Program-made: the position numbers and the translations under genes
In this document: positions 33,330-44,844 of the stretch, one piece after another
How positions within the stretch are numbered: the first letter of the stretch is position 1
Layout of the letters: the number at the start of each line of letters is the position of its first letter
NCBI GenBank assembly: GCA_022495005.1
Contig: JAGYXB010000659.1
Location: 868,001-932,000 of the forward strand
DNA: 64,000 nt
Direction: 5' to 3'
From: Rhyacophila brunnea
Taxonomy: Eukaryota; Arthropoda; Insecta; Trichoptera; Rhyacophilidae
The notes under the pieces: generated by a model
Database searches by the model: none
Told to the model about the DNA's origin: nothing
The model's input: only the letters and a program-made list of their open reading frames with translations

Positions 33330-34070
33330 TTCGTTTGTCGGCGCCGGACATTCATTTTTTTAGTCACATGGTGGATGACCATAATAATATAGAGTTTAGT
33401 TTTTTGAACGCTCGCTTTCATTTATTATGGGCTAATTGATAAAAACGATGTGTAAACAATATGTTTCAATGTGTGATTAATCCACTGCCAATGGACTGAA
33501 TAGATTATAAATGACTAACAATAATTCATTTTTAAAGTCTGTTAATATTAACTAAAGAAAAATCACAAAATATGTTAACAAACCAAAAAATAAACATAAT
33601 ATCAGTCGAATTTCCCCCATGCACCCCATAGTTCATGATCGCTGACGCCATAACAGAATTTCAGAGGGTAGCAGGAGGTATATGGGGTTCACGGTTAGTT
33701 ACATATTATATGCATATTCGAAGGGGGTGATGGTTAATGTAAAATTTGATACGTTTACCAACAGACTGAGGTATCAGGCGCTCAGAAGCGAAACGTTCTC
33801 GACGCGAAACACCGCTCTAACATTTTAAAATATTACCAGAAGTCTCGAGTATTAATTTACATTGCATCCCCTATTTCGAATTCTCTAAAACCACAAATAA
33901 GATCTATTTGCCGCCAGAGTATTTAGACCTTAAATTAATATTGCCAACTTTAATAACAAATCACTAATTAGTGATTTTTGTATCAAAGGGATTAAATGGG
34001 GTGGTGACCTACTAATATTAAATTTAACAAAATTATTTTAACAGTCGACAGCTATTTTGGCTGTTATACC
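33330..34070. other. no gene recognised
   Basis: A GC-richer part near 33600-33830 has no recognisable frame or motif layout. Confidence 0.4.
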
Positions 34071-34079
34071 ACTATCCGT

Positions 34080-34245
34080 TCCGATCCATGATCGACCTTC
34101 CGTCACCATACAGCGGTACTATAAAAGCAATCTACGCGCTACAGGTCTCAAATAACAAGAGGCTCGAGACGTGGTGATGGACCGAGAGAAGTCGTGCAAC
34201 CTTATGCTCCCCCTATGCTCAAATACTGGTACGTGACATGGTAAG
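34080..34245 (+). pseudogene. LINE RT extreme C-terminal relic
   Basis: CGGTACTATAAAAGCAATCT and ACGCGCTACAGGTCTC correspond to CGGTGCTACAGAAGTGATCT and ACGCGCTGCAGGTCTG at 19833-19870. The following GTGATGGACCGAGAG and TATGCTC match the same stretch too. Only the last fifty or so codons of that LINE family remain, in broken frames, followed by a short TAAG-type repeat at 34243-34255. Confidence 0.6.
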
Positions 34246-34261
34246 GTAAGTAAGTAATACT

Positions 34262-34625
34262 ACTATCATATCCATGGCCCCTACTTTCTAAAGCGGGCCC
34301 CTAGGCCAGGATCTTTGGCGGACCCCCCCTACCTATCGCTAAGGTTAAAGACAATATGATATCTATGATAATCTACACGTAACGATGTTCGAGGTCAAAT
34401 AAAGTGAATTATTTTTAGTGATTATTTGTATGTTTTAATACATCCACTTAAATTGTGGAGTTAACGAGTATTGATATAATACTCGTATAATACTCAAAAA
34501 TTGTATCACACAACATATTTTTAAGTGATTACATCCTTGAAAGAAAATTACAGCAAATTTGAGTATATTATCTCACTTATCTGGTCAACCTGCCACGCCG
34601 CCGCCTCTGATTGCTTATATATTTT
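34262..34625. repeat. dispersed repeat I, copy 1
   Basis: GGCGGACCCCCCCTACCTAT then CGCTAAGGTTAAAGACA, and further on ATTTTTAGTGATT and CCACTTAAATT, line up with CCCCCATAGCTATCGTTAAGG, ATTTTTAGCGATT and CACTTAAATT at 61505-62080. Both copies are bounded by C-rich ends around an AT-rich middle, as in worn hAT-like elements, but no clean target duplication was found. Confidence 0.5.
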
Positions 34626-34750
34626 ACTAACAGAATGAGATGAGATTTTTATTATAGAAAATGCTTAATTTTGAAAAATAATCAGAAACATAAAAAAAAA
34701 CAAGTGGAATTCAAACCTACATAATATATTATTCAAGAAGAATATTAATA

Positions 34751-35398
34751 GGCCATCCATGGACTGAAACCGTATGCGGTTTAGAACCGTGTGCTATACT
34801 AAGCTTATCTTTTCTATTCTTGGAAATATATTTTCACAAACTATATTATAAGCATCTGATTGTATCCGTTTATACCATACACTTACACTTACAAATTTAG
34901 TGAAAATATATTTTCATGAACAAAAATCATAAGTTTAGTATGGTACACGGATCTAAACCGCATACGGTTTCAGTCCATGGATGGCCTCTTTAGAACCGTG
35001 TGCTATAAGCTTATCTTTTCTGTTCTTGGAAATATATTTTCACAAACTATATTATAAGCATCTGATCGTATCCGTTTATACCATACACTTACACTTACAA
35101 ATTTAGTGAAAATATATTTTCATGAACAAAAATCATAAGTTTAGTATGGTACACGGATCTAAACCGCATACGGTTTCAGTCCATGGATGGCCTCTTTAGA
35201 ACCGTGTGCTATAAGCTTATCTTTTCTGTTCTTGGAAATATATTTTCACAAACTATATTATAAGCATCTGATCGTATCCGTTTATACCATACACTTACAC
35301 TTACAAATTTAGTAAAAATATATTTTCATGAACAAAAATCACAAGTTAAGTATGGTACACGGATCTAAACCGCATACGGTTTCAGTCCATGGATGGCC
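34751..35398. mobile_element. foldback element in three-unit tandem array
   Basis: Unit 1 (34751-34986, 236 bp) is a complete foldback element. Its left end is GGCCATCCATGGACTGAAAC; its right end is the matching inverted sequence; pairing extends about 95 bp into each arm (GTATGCGGTTTAGA, GAAATATATTTTCAC). Units 2 (34987-35192) and 3 (35193-35398) are 206 bp each and lack the first 29 bp of the left end, starting TCTTTAGAACCG. Units 2 and 3 are nearly identical and share changes from unit 1 (loss of ACT, one T-to-C). No coding capacity. Confidence 0.92.
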
Positions 35399-35404
35399 TC
35401 TAAA

Positions 35405-36760
35405 ACTACAATTTAGATAAATCCTGATATTATTTAGAAATTAAAATTTAAAATAGTAATATTAAGTTAATTTATAATTAGAAAAGGTTGCCATTGCTTG
35501 TCATGATAAACTTAGAAAATAACTATTAAAATACATATTTATTACACAATATCTATTAATCAATGGCATATTAATTACTCGCCCGGTATGATATAGACGT
35601 TGATTTAAATTACACTAGGTTTAAGTTGTTACAATGTGTTTTTTTAATATATATGTATTTTCAAAAAACATATCTTCTAATTATTATGATTATTCAGTAT
35701 TGAGTAGAAAATAATTAAATTTAAAATATTTAATCAAATTTCGTAATATTATTATTAGCTTGACTCGTTCATATAAATAATAATGTTTCCCCTTGATAGA
35801 CTTTAAAATACCTCAAATGCGTGTTTTAGTAAATATCTACACTGATAGTAGGTACTTGATATTATTATGTAGCTGCAAAATGATAGCGATCAAATATCTA
35901 TTGTTTAAGGTATCAAATTACTCTGCAGTAACATATTCCCAGCGAATTAATTTCCAGCAAACAATCTTAGCTAAATCAGCAAGTTGTTTGGCGACATTAG
36001 ATACGGTATATTATTACATATCATATCACATTATAAATCATTACGGTGTATTAGCTGAATAATCATTTTTATAGTATCATATTTTCGTACAACTGTAATA
36101 ACAAATAATATTTCATTTCGCTACTCAATTTAAAACGCTGACTCTATATTTAGTTCAACACTCTATACTCTATACTACACGTTCTATACTATAATAATAT
36201 ACAATAGAAAATACAATTAAGAATATTAAACAAAAAATAATAATTAGAGAAAAAAGCTAGCGACTATAAATGACACTTACACACTTACAGCTACATAGTT
36301 ATATTAATATAGAATGATATATAACCTTAATATATATATATATATTATGTTTTAAGATTTGAATGATTAATTGTCTTCATTGAAATAGTGTAATCAGTAG
36401 AATAATAAAAATAATGTGTTTAGACAATTATATTAATCTGTACAAAAAATTACAGCACTACTTGGGCTCTACGCATAGCTACGCTAAACCTCTACGCTCG
36501 ACGTAGCACATCGTGCGATGATTAATGACCAATTTTTATAATGCGCAATTATTATTTGCAAAACGTAGTGGCAACATGTTTTTCATAACGTTATTTTTAG
36601 TCACTAGCCTTTTTCATTTAAATGAAAGGAAAATAATATAATTCATTTGAAAGCAGACGTACATAAATCTATTACATAAAACTATTTCACTGTACATTTT
36701 ATTTAAATAAATTTCCTATCGAAACCGCCCATCTAGAATCAGTTTTACAGAGATGAGCAT
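35405..36760. other. AT-rich DNA, nothing recognised
   Basis: Includes short simple repeats (CTCTATACTCTATACTACAC near 36162; TATA run near 36332). No gene or RNA recognised. Confidence 0.45.
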
Positions 36761-36804
36761 TATTGGTATACAGATATAATATCATATGTATATATTTTTT
36801 AAAA

Positions 36805-36875
36805 CAACATGCTCCCTTATTTGTCCAGCCGCAGATAGAACCCGTAATCCCCGGTTTGATTAAAGGCTGCTCTGC
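36805..36875 (-). repeat. worn tRNA-like SINE head (family J)
   Basis: The minus strand reads GGTTGGGTAGCAGAGCAGCC, then TTTAATCAAACC, GGGGATTACGGGTTCTATCT and GCGGCTGG. It parallels the better tRNA-like head at 46350-46432 (GTAGAGCAGTCGATTAAT, GGATTCAATCC, GCGACTGG). The B box is degraded. Confidence 0.45.
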
Positions 36876-36879
36876 TACC

Positions 36880-38240
36880 CAACCATATTCAATTTGTAAA
36901 ATATATTTTGTAACATCGATTTACCTATTTAAATGTACTAGAAATGTTAGACATAATAAATATCATAAAATGAAACCGTTGTCGGTAGATTATTATTATC
37001 GTATATTATATTTCCTTTAATAAAACATAGCGTTTTATTTTTCGCGTATGCCATAGGCTTTTCAAGAAATGCCTACCTTCTTCATACATTTTCTAATATT
37101 ATTTATGACGACACCAGTGAATTTTTTTAATTTTTTATGAGTAAGTTTTCTATGACTGCGGGGATTTCACTGCTTAATTTAATCACACAAATAAATACTA
37201 TTTTTCAATCACCAAATTCATTTTAATAGTTAGATTATCGTAATTATATGATACAAATCAGAGTAAACATGTAATGTTTAATAACCATTTTCTATTAAGT
37301 CTCTATACTATAAAAATTTTCTTAATGATATACACATATAATATATTATATACCAATCCGGTTAAAGCTTTGATCGTATATCGTAGATATTTGTTAACAG
37401 TTTTTATGTGAGAAATGATTGCTTACCATCTTAAACCACTTAGAATTATGCTCAAGATCCATAAAAAATATTTTCGACATGGAATTCGATGATCTTCAGA
37501 AACAGAAATATTTCCACTCAAGCAAGTACGTAATAAATTAGCTGAGTCATTTTATATGAAAGTGTCATTTGAGCTTCACACTGTAATTGTACTGTACTGT
37601 AACTGTACTTAAAATGTATGCTAGAAAACTAAATGCTACAAGCTTTACGTAAATTCTAATTAATGTATCTAAGTAATAAAAAAGTGGCGTCAATTTTTAA
37701 CATTATTTAAAACATTGCGTTCAGTTCCATTAAAATAGAGAATATAATTTACTTTTGTATGGTTACTAATTCAACTGTACTAAAATCGTTATGTAAAGTT
37801 ATATAATACAAAAAACTACCTCTCTAAATGTGTTTGACTAACTCTATATTTTGTATACTAAGCTATATCTAATTGAATAGATACTAGTGTACTTATTTAT
37901 CACGGTCCAAAAGTACTTAGCAATATAAAGCTTCGAGTACTACTAAATCGGTTATAAAAAAGCTCTTTTCTGATTCAATTCACGGTCGTAAAAAAATAAC
38001 ACATGACAACATATCACGAAGGTTGTATTAAATCTTATCAGATCCACAGCGTAGTAAGGTTATACTAAGCTTTAATCATTTAACGGTAAAATTAAACTTG
38101 ACAGTAACACACTGAAAAGTGTATTGATAATTAAAATGCAATACCTCGTAACGCCAAAAGAATTTTCATTCATTGATATTAATAAACTGATATGACTCAA
38201 AAAAGCAAGCCAAATACACGTATTCCAAAATACCCATCAT
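36880..38240. other. AT-rich DNA, nothing recognised
   Basis: No gene, RNA gene or transposon structure noticed. Confidence 0.45.
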
Positions 38241-38254
38241 CGAATACTGGTGAG

Positions 38255-38345
38255 ATTGGAAGACCACGGCTACGTTGGATTAATGAAGAGGGGACGAGTT
38301 GAAGCTGTTTGGTGTGCTGACTGACTGACTGAATACTAGTGGTGA
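38255..38345 (+). pseudogene. short LINE fragment (GRPRLRW motif)
   Basis: The plus strand reads GEIGRPRLRWINEEGTS, the GRP-x-x-RW motif found near the C-terminus of RTE-like ORFs (as in GRRRRGRPKIRWLDG at 27.1 kb). Too short for a firm family call. Confidence 0.4.
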
Positions 38346-38394
38346 ATGAGGCTTGTAGAGAAGAAGAATATTTACGTTTCTTTTCAGTATGCAG

Positions 38395-38760
38395 TTATAA
38401 TAATATAGTATTTGGAGAGGTGCGTGCTGGGCATAACGCGAAAAGACAAAAAGAGGAATGAGTGGCTAAGGAAGCAGACAAAGGTTTGCGATGTGATAGA
38501 GTTAATTAAAAGCCTCAAATGGAGACGGGCTGGGCACATAGGTAGAAGAAGAGACAATCGTTGGACGAATTTAGTCATCCAGTGGTAACTAAGAGGTACA
38601 AAACGTCCGCAAGGTAGACCTAGATGCCACTGGATCGATGAAACGATAAAGTTCTCCGGAAGTACGTGGCAACACAATACACATGACCGAGAGTAGTGGA
38701 AGCAGCTTGAAGAAGCTTTCATCCAGCAGTGGATAGATTCAGGCTGATGATGATGACTTT
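38395..38760 (+). pseudogene. RTE-type LINE C-terminus with (GAT)n tail
   Basis: The plus strand reads ERCVLGITRKDKKRNEWLRK, QTKVCDVIELIKSLKWRRAG, HIGRRRDNRWTNLVIQW, a stop, then KRPQGRPRCHWIDETIKFSG, THDREWKQLEEAFIQQWIDS and G. It ends at a GATGATGATGA tract (38745-38757). This is the classic last ~110 residues of an insect RTE-like ORF2. One internal stop is visible and everything upstream of the post-palm region is gone. Poorer relics of the same 3' end are at 41640-41700 and perhaps 60120-60310. Confidence 0.85.
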
Positions 38761-38829
38761 TTTTGGGTTCATTTATAATCAATAAATTAATATATACTAT
38801 CAAGATATTCATACCAATATAACTCTACG

Positions 38830-39915
38830 GTCTACAAAACAAGACAGGTGAAGTGATGTATTACGCTATTTATCGTACGGTTTTAACATATTTTATTGCA
38901 CAATGGATGCAGTTATAAAATATTTAATTTTAAATATAATTATTGTTCTTTAAAGTTTTTTGTTTGAACTTTTTCTTATCTGACCATTTGTAACAATAAT
39001 CTTTTTATAGTATAGTAATTTGATTACCAAGAGACTTAATGAATTATTTTACACACTTGCGATTGTTGTGAATTTATATCAACAAATTCCGTGACATTTT
39101 TCGCAATATATAATGAAATTCTACAAATCGAATCGCACGTCATGTGATATTTTGCTAACGCAAATATTTGAATAACCTTTTTTCGCTTTCGTACCCCACA
39201 TTATTGAAGTATGCCTTCTCTATATTCCACCATACATACAACTGACTGTAGTACGACTATTATATAATATGCAACCTTCTTCTTCTGTTTTAACCCTCTA
39301 TTTTATAACTGATAATAAGGCTTTCCAAATTATTGTTTTTGTTTCTAACTACTACTACTACTAAGGAGCTTTAGTACGCATACACTGATCATGGATTGAG
39401 CATTTTCCCAAAGAGAAACCCCTTCTTGTAATATAAACATGGATATGCATTATAATAATTATACGATATTTCTTTGGATCACGGATAAATCACACGACCA
39501 ATAATAATTTATCAAAGACAAAAACCAATAATACAATTAATTTTAAGATTTTGTTTTGCCATTTTTATGTTTGCTGTATATTATTCAGAAATGGATCAAA
39601 TGAAACATTCACCGATGTAATTCATTTAATTATTTAACGTATTTTGTGGTGAAACAAATGTGATCAATACACAAACGTGAATTCATAATATTTTCTGAAT
39701 ATGCTTGTAAATTTATTTGCGCGACCAATTGTCCGACTACGCCAATTATATTAAAATGTGTATAGTTCTTCTTTTGAATCTACACAACTCGAATGTTTAT
39801 GTCAGTTTGACACCCATCCGGTGAGTTCTTTCATCTGACATTATCCGTTCGCAGTTTAACCAAATGTCATCAGTATGACTAAAACGAAGAAAAATGCATA
39901 CATGCAGAATGCAGA
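38830..39915. other. AT-rich DNA, nothing recognised
   Basis: No gene or repeat was recognised here. Confidence 0.45.
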
Positions 39916-39924
39916 ACTCAAAGG

Positions 39925-40640
39925 ACATTTATTTATTTATTTAGAAAAAAGAGTATTACGGCATTACAGCAATTGACCAATGCGCCATAATACATAATAA
40001 ATACAAAATTATAAAAAATGTTTTAATTACAAATAACAACAAATATCACAATAAAGTAGAAAAAACAGCATGTGTTTATGTAAATATTAAAGAAACATGA
40101 TATATACAATTATAAATTTAACGTATTTTACACGTCCACAAACATTATATAGTTAATAAAAAATAAATCGACCTTTATGGTGCCATCAAATAAGTTAATC
40201 GCACGATACACAGCATCATAAAACATAACATCTTTTCTGCGACGAGGTATCACGAAGACCGTAGAGTTACGAGTGATTTCGGTGGGAACATAAAAATTAA
40301 TATTTGCCAGTATATACGGATTGTAAATGAATCCACGAAGAAGTAAAAAGAAATGCTTTAAAAGAGCAATCACTCTTCGGGTGGACAGGGATTGCATTTA
40401 TAGCATACCCAGAAGAAAACGAGTCGAAAAATTCATTTTATTATCATTATCATAAGGAAAGAACCCGTATGTTCTTAAGTAGAGACATCTAAGAAATCTA
40501 TTGTGGACTCGATCCAACTTAATTGTGTGGAGGACCTATTAGGACTCAAAATAATGCTAGCATATTCAAGAATACTCAACACAAATGATACGTATAATGT
40601 ACGTAGCACTCGGATGTTTTTGAATATACATAATATATTT
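39925..40640 (-). pseudogene. Jockey/CR1-like LINE RT C-terminus
   Basis: Minus strand. SILEYASIILSPN (thumb-region hallmark, compare LEYASVVWNP) is followed after frame changes by MQSLSTRRVIALLKHFFLLL, RGFIYNPYILANINFYVP, RRRKDVMFYDAVYRAINLFD and a stop near 40128. About 200 bp of AT-rich 3' sequence ends in an ATTTATTTATTTA-type A-rich tail (plus orientation). The layout follows the end of the RT domain in Jockey/CR1-type elements. An 89-codon part is open; upstream parts need frame changes. Confidence 0.78.
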
Positions 40641-40644
40641 TAGT

Positions 40645-41635
40645 GACATCTTAGTTTATTGTCATCCATGAAACTCTAAGCAAACATAGTCACGACCATA
40701 TTATTTGAAATGCATCAATCTTTTTTTTGTCGTATAATATTTTACACCAATACGTTTTTTTACCAGAAGTAGTATTAATTCTGAGATACGATGTATTGTG
40801 TGTTGTGTCGGATATACTACAATGGTAAAGATTGCTTGTTTTGATGCCGAATATCGCAATTAACCCATTTCATTCACAGAAGTGGCACGACACGGAAATG
40901 CCGCGGCAACGTTGTGGGATAATTTTATTTAGTTGAACGCTTTTCTAAATATACATAATATATGTATTTTACTGTTGTAAAATTTACATACTACACTAAA
41001 TTTAATAGTATAATATTAAATTTATAAAATGTGCTTATGTAGTCCATATCACCGTTATCGACAAAACTCGTGTTAATGGTATTAAAACCGAAATAAATAT
41101 TATTAACAAACATATTTGCAAATCTTTATATTTCTAATATTATACTATGTATTGTAGAATATAATTATGCTAAGTGAATTTTATCTTAATCAATAAATTC
41201 TACGTATGTGTCTTATTAAGAATCAATAGATATTTCGGATTTTACTCATTGATGTAGCTATATTCCTTAAAGGGCCGATTATTTTTAATTAAATTTAAAT
41301 CAGTGTAAGTATTTATTAAAAATTATACCATTTTTATACGATTATATTATATCATTTTAAAATCCATTTTCCACAAATTAAGGTATGTACATATGTATAT
41401 ATGTATATGTATAAGGTACCAAACATAGTGTCACATTACTTTAATAATTCAATATGATTTCAAAATAACCACAGTTAAAAATCAAATTGCAACATCAATT
41501 AATATATTACAATATAAGTTAAGTAAGTATTTTTAAATTTCACACACATACTTTGATCATATTTTTTAAAATTATGTTATGTTTTGCGATAAAAAAAATA
41601 TTATTTTAATATTACTTATATAACACTAAAGAAAA
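40645..41635. other. AT-rich DNA, nothing recognised
   Basis: No gene, RNA or transposon hallmark noticed. Confidence 0.45.
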
Positions 41636-41639
41636 GAGG

Positions 41640-41700
41640 AGTCAGAGATGTTTGTAAAGGCATTTATCCAACAGTGAATCAATCTCGCTTTATGATGATT
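41640..41700 (+). pseudogene. RTE-type LINE 3'-end scrap
   Basis: AAAGGCATTTATCCAACAGT then GAATCAATC and ATGATGATTA parallels GAAGCTTTCATCCAGCAGTG, GATAGATTC and GATGATGATGA at 38709-38757. Only the last twenty codons remain. Confidence 0.5.
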
Positions 41701-41824
41701 ATACTAAATTTATATACCTAGTACGTTTTCATGCATGATAATATCAATATTATAATCTAATAATTATCTCCAATGATAATAATAATACGTCACATTTCCA
41801 ATAAAAATACCGCTTCATACATAC

Positions 41825-42333
41825 CAGTAGCGAAGGGTGGAGGTAGGCTTTTAAGACCCGCCATAAAGAGTGCACATTAAATTTTGTTAGTCATACATAT
41901 TTGTTTTTATTGAACTAATACTACAATAATTTACAGATTGTGTTGGTTAGTTTTTAAAAATCAATGAAACCCTGCCTAAATCAAACCAAAACTTATTTAT
42001 TTTCATTGGATTAGGAATACATATTACAAATATTGTCGGTTCATTTTTTAAATTCATTAGCACTACCTAAACAAAACTATAATAGATGAAAATATTATTC
42101 ATTTAATTTTATAATTTTAGATATTTTATAAATAGACAAGTATTTTTTGACTGCTCTAATGGCTTGATTTTCACAGGGTTTAATTAAATTGCAAAAATTA
42201 ACCAATACCTTCTGTAAATTATTGTAGTCTTATTTCAATGAAAACAAATACGTATGATTTTGGTGTGCACCATAGATGTGGTGTGCACTATTTATGGTAG
42301 ATCTTAACAGCCTACCTCCACTCTTCCCCACTG
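41825..42333. mobile_element. non-autonomous hAT-like element, copy 2
   Basis: A 509-bp relative of 11156-11621. Its ends are CAGTAGCGAAGGGTGGAGGT and (reverse complement) CAGTGGGGAAGAGTGGAGGT. It is bordered by a perfect 8-bp direct repeat ATACATAC (41817-41824 and 42334-42341). Shared interior pieces include ATAAAGAGTGCACA, AGTCATACATATTTG, AAACCCTGCC and GATCTTAACAGCCTACCTCC. No transposase coding. Confidence 0.9.
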
Positions 42334-42349
42334 ATACATACAATATATA

Positions 42350-42805
42350 TAAATAAAACCAATGAGATACTTTTTTATAGAATTAATAAAAAAATATTTG
42401 CTAATAATAATTAAGTACTTAAATATTTATATTATTTTTTGAGAACTCATAGCAACAAATTCGTTAATGACAAAACCGTGCGACGTAGACATTACGGAAA
42501 ATATTATTTTATAATATCAAGAAAAATACAATCTAAAATAAATCATCCCTTTAATGTTTTCAACTGTCAATTCTTGGTAAAAAAAAATATAATAATATAT
42601 ATGTGGAAAAAATTATACATATACTTACTTCGTTCGCATAATAATAATGACTTGACATTGTAATTCTAGTCGGAGAAAACCAGTCAAGATCATTATAAAA
42701 GCAATTTACCATTTTCATTCCTAAGCGGAGTATATAGGTATAGATTATAATATTAACAGACCGTTTGTTAAGAAAGATAAATGGGATCTAAGACATTTTG
42801 AAAAA
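42350..42805. other. AT-rich DNA, nothing recognised
   Basis: The 74-codon plus frame at 42439-42663 follows base composition and is not called. Confidence 0.4.
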
Positions 42806-42814
42806 AATAACATG

Positions 42815-42900
42815 CGTTTTGTATCCAGCTGTGGGATTGAACCTGCGACCCACGCCTTCATAGACGGCCGCTTTACCAAATAAGCCAACACGATGCCGTA
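42815..42900 (-). repeat. tRNA-like SINE head
   Basis: The minus strand reads GGCTTATTTGGTAAAGCGGC (A-box-like) and GGGTCGCAGGTTCAATCCCA, with the B box GGTTCAATCC. The T-stem is short and the acceptor does not close, so it is a tRNA-derived repeat rather than a tRNA gene. The 5' and 3' limits are uncertain. Confidence 0.6.
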
Positions 42901-42904
42901 CCTA

Positions 42905-43495
42905 TATAAAATTTATTTTATGTCTTTCTAACTAAACCGTTGAAACCGGTATCTGTACGTATTAAATAATGTCAAGTAATTACCAATACATATTTTTTTA
43001 ATTTACATTTATATATTATGAAAATGATATCATTTATATATTAAGTTTTCAAAACGACAGTAAGTATACAAATAATTTCAAAATAATATTATAATACTGC
43101 TTATATAAACAACAAAAAACCTGTGGATATTATCTGTGTTAAAAATAATATAAGACGTTTTAGTGAATATGTTTTAGAATGGATTCTTTTTTTTAATCCA
43201 ATTATTGCGGACAGAATTGCGTGACGTCACACAACACTGATAAAAACAAAGACCTCTTTCCCAACGATAAACACTATGACTCACCTTTTTGACAGCCGAA
43301 TTGGGCCAATGCTCGCTTCAGTGGTGGTGTATTTACCAAGAGATTCACGATAACACGCGACAGGCTGTCAAATATTTACATACTATCACCAAATTGTCAT
43401 AATATGGTCGATAAAACACTCTACAGAATCTATTACAAAACGCTCGAAAAATGTACGCCGTATATTTTTTTGAAAATAGAACTACCCAATACACT
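42905..43495. other. no gene recognised
   Basis: AT-rich with slightly GC-richer spots (43200-43380). No support for an exon. Confidence 0.4.
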
Positions 43496-43499
43496 TTTT

Positions 43500-43740
43500 G
43501 AGGGAAAATTTCGCGTGGCGGTTCAGGGGCCGAGCATGCAACCCGCAGAGCAGCCGCGAGTCGACTGAAGGGATACCTATGACATCATAGGGGTTGTGGA
43601 TGACATCATAATGGACCAATCAGAGAACCGGATCGGGGCGCATGCGCCGGATCCGGTCGCCGCAGCCTAGGGGGCGCCTCTTTACTGAGACGAGAAAATT
43701 CACGGCGGCCTATAGAGGGTTTTCTTCTACAGTGAAAATA
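43500..43740. promoter_or_regulatory. CpG-island-like patch with NRF1, CCAAT and ATF-like motifs
   Basis: This is the strongest GC/CpG patch in the window. It contains GCGCATGCGC (43638-43647), the consensus palindrome of NRF1 (Erect wing in flies). CCAATCAG (43616-43623) is a CCAAT/NF-Y-type box. GACATCATA occurs twice (43581-43589, 43602-43610), spaced 21 bp (two helical turns) and resembling ATF/CREB half sites. These combinations mark broadly expressed animal promoters. No adjacent open reading frame with a recognised domain was found, so the transcript, if any, could be non-coding or have a short first exon. GC-rich mobile-element sequence is the alternative. Confidence 0.5.
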
Positions 43741-43744
43741 TATA

Positions 43745-44030
43745 TTCATTAAAACTATTTTTAATCAACGTCTTCAGTCATTTTCTGCCAATATCCATTA
43801 ATTAAATTTTAATTAATAAGACAATATTATGAACTTCTTAGGTAATGTGTTATGAGGTGTAATGTACATTTACTAAAACTTAAAAAAGATAGAGTATATT
43901 AGTAAGACATATGTATTTCATTATATTTGCTAATAATACCCATTATATCCAACTATTTTCATATAATAATTGTACCAGATCAACGTATGACTTATTTTAG
44001 ATGCTAGCGGATATATAGAAACGAACATTC
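43745..44030. other. AT-rich DNA, nothing recognised
   Basis: No gene, splice signal or repeat structure was identified between the CpG patch and the MITE. Confidence 0.4.
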
Positions 44031-44036
44031 GTACAC

Positions 44037-44172
44037 CCGCATTTAGACCAAGCGAGCGAATGTTTGTTCTTCCCCCACTCCAGCGAAAGTCTTATGCTCG
44101 CTCAACAAAAAGCGAGAGAATTTCGCTGGAGTGGGGGAAGAACAAACATTCGCTCGTTTGGTCTCAATGCGG
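44037..44172. mobile_element. 136-bp MITE with long near-perfect TIRs
   Basis: The arms begin CCGCATTTAGACCAAGCGAG and (reverse complement) CCGCATTGAGACCAAACGAG, and continue pairing to about 50 bp through GAATGTTTGTTCTTCCCCCA. The loop contains a second smaller hairpin (CTCGCT/AGCGAG). No clear target duplication was found. The long frame at 44060-44380 starts inside it and is not a gene. Confidence 0.85.
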
Positions 44173-44389
44173 CTTAATATATAAACGAATTATTTATAAA
44201 CGTATGTATACACATAAAGAGACAACTGTAATTGAAGTGTATCAAATATTTATACATAAAAATAAAATTGTGGAAGAGACAATCCGATACAACCGGGGCG
44301 ATTTAAAGACTGTCGGCGATAGCGACCATGGAAAATATACAAATTACCCCTGCGTACTTCTTGCGTATGGGAAGAAATAATATCTACGT

Positions 44390-44840
44390 ATCTTACCTAT
44401 CCTGCGATATTACTAAAACATTTTAAAACAGAATTTAAAAAAATGCAAAATATTTCTATTAAACTAGTGTTCTATTTAATGTAATTATAGATTTTTTTAC
44501 ATACATTAAAATATAAAATAAAATAAACAGAAATTTACATTTTTTATCGGGCATTAAAAAATAAATTCACAGAATGAATATTTTAACAAAAACAATTAAG
44601 AATTATTTTACACTATGTATTTGCTTTATTTTAAAAATAAATTGAAATAACTCTGCATATTTTAGGTTGTCTTTTGTGTCAATAATTAAAATTTATTATA
44701 ATCATGTACCCATTTAAAACTCAAGACAAGATGTACCTATATATATTTAACAAAATTAAATAAAAACAATATTATATTTTATCTAAGTTTATTTAAAGTA
44801 ATATATTAAATAAATACAATATAAATTTTCTCATCCCTTA
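44390..44840. other. AT-rich DNA, nothing recognised
   Basis: Very AT-rich; no features. Confidence 0.5.
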
Positions 44841-44844
44841 GTAT

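Noticed and set aside
38384..38812. 142-codon minus-strand frame
   Set aside because: Antisense to the RTE-type C-terminus; the plus strand gives the known motif order.
44060..44380. 106-codon plus-strand frame
   Set aside because: It begins inside the palindromic MITE at 44037-44172 and then runs into AT-rich DNA with no domain.
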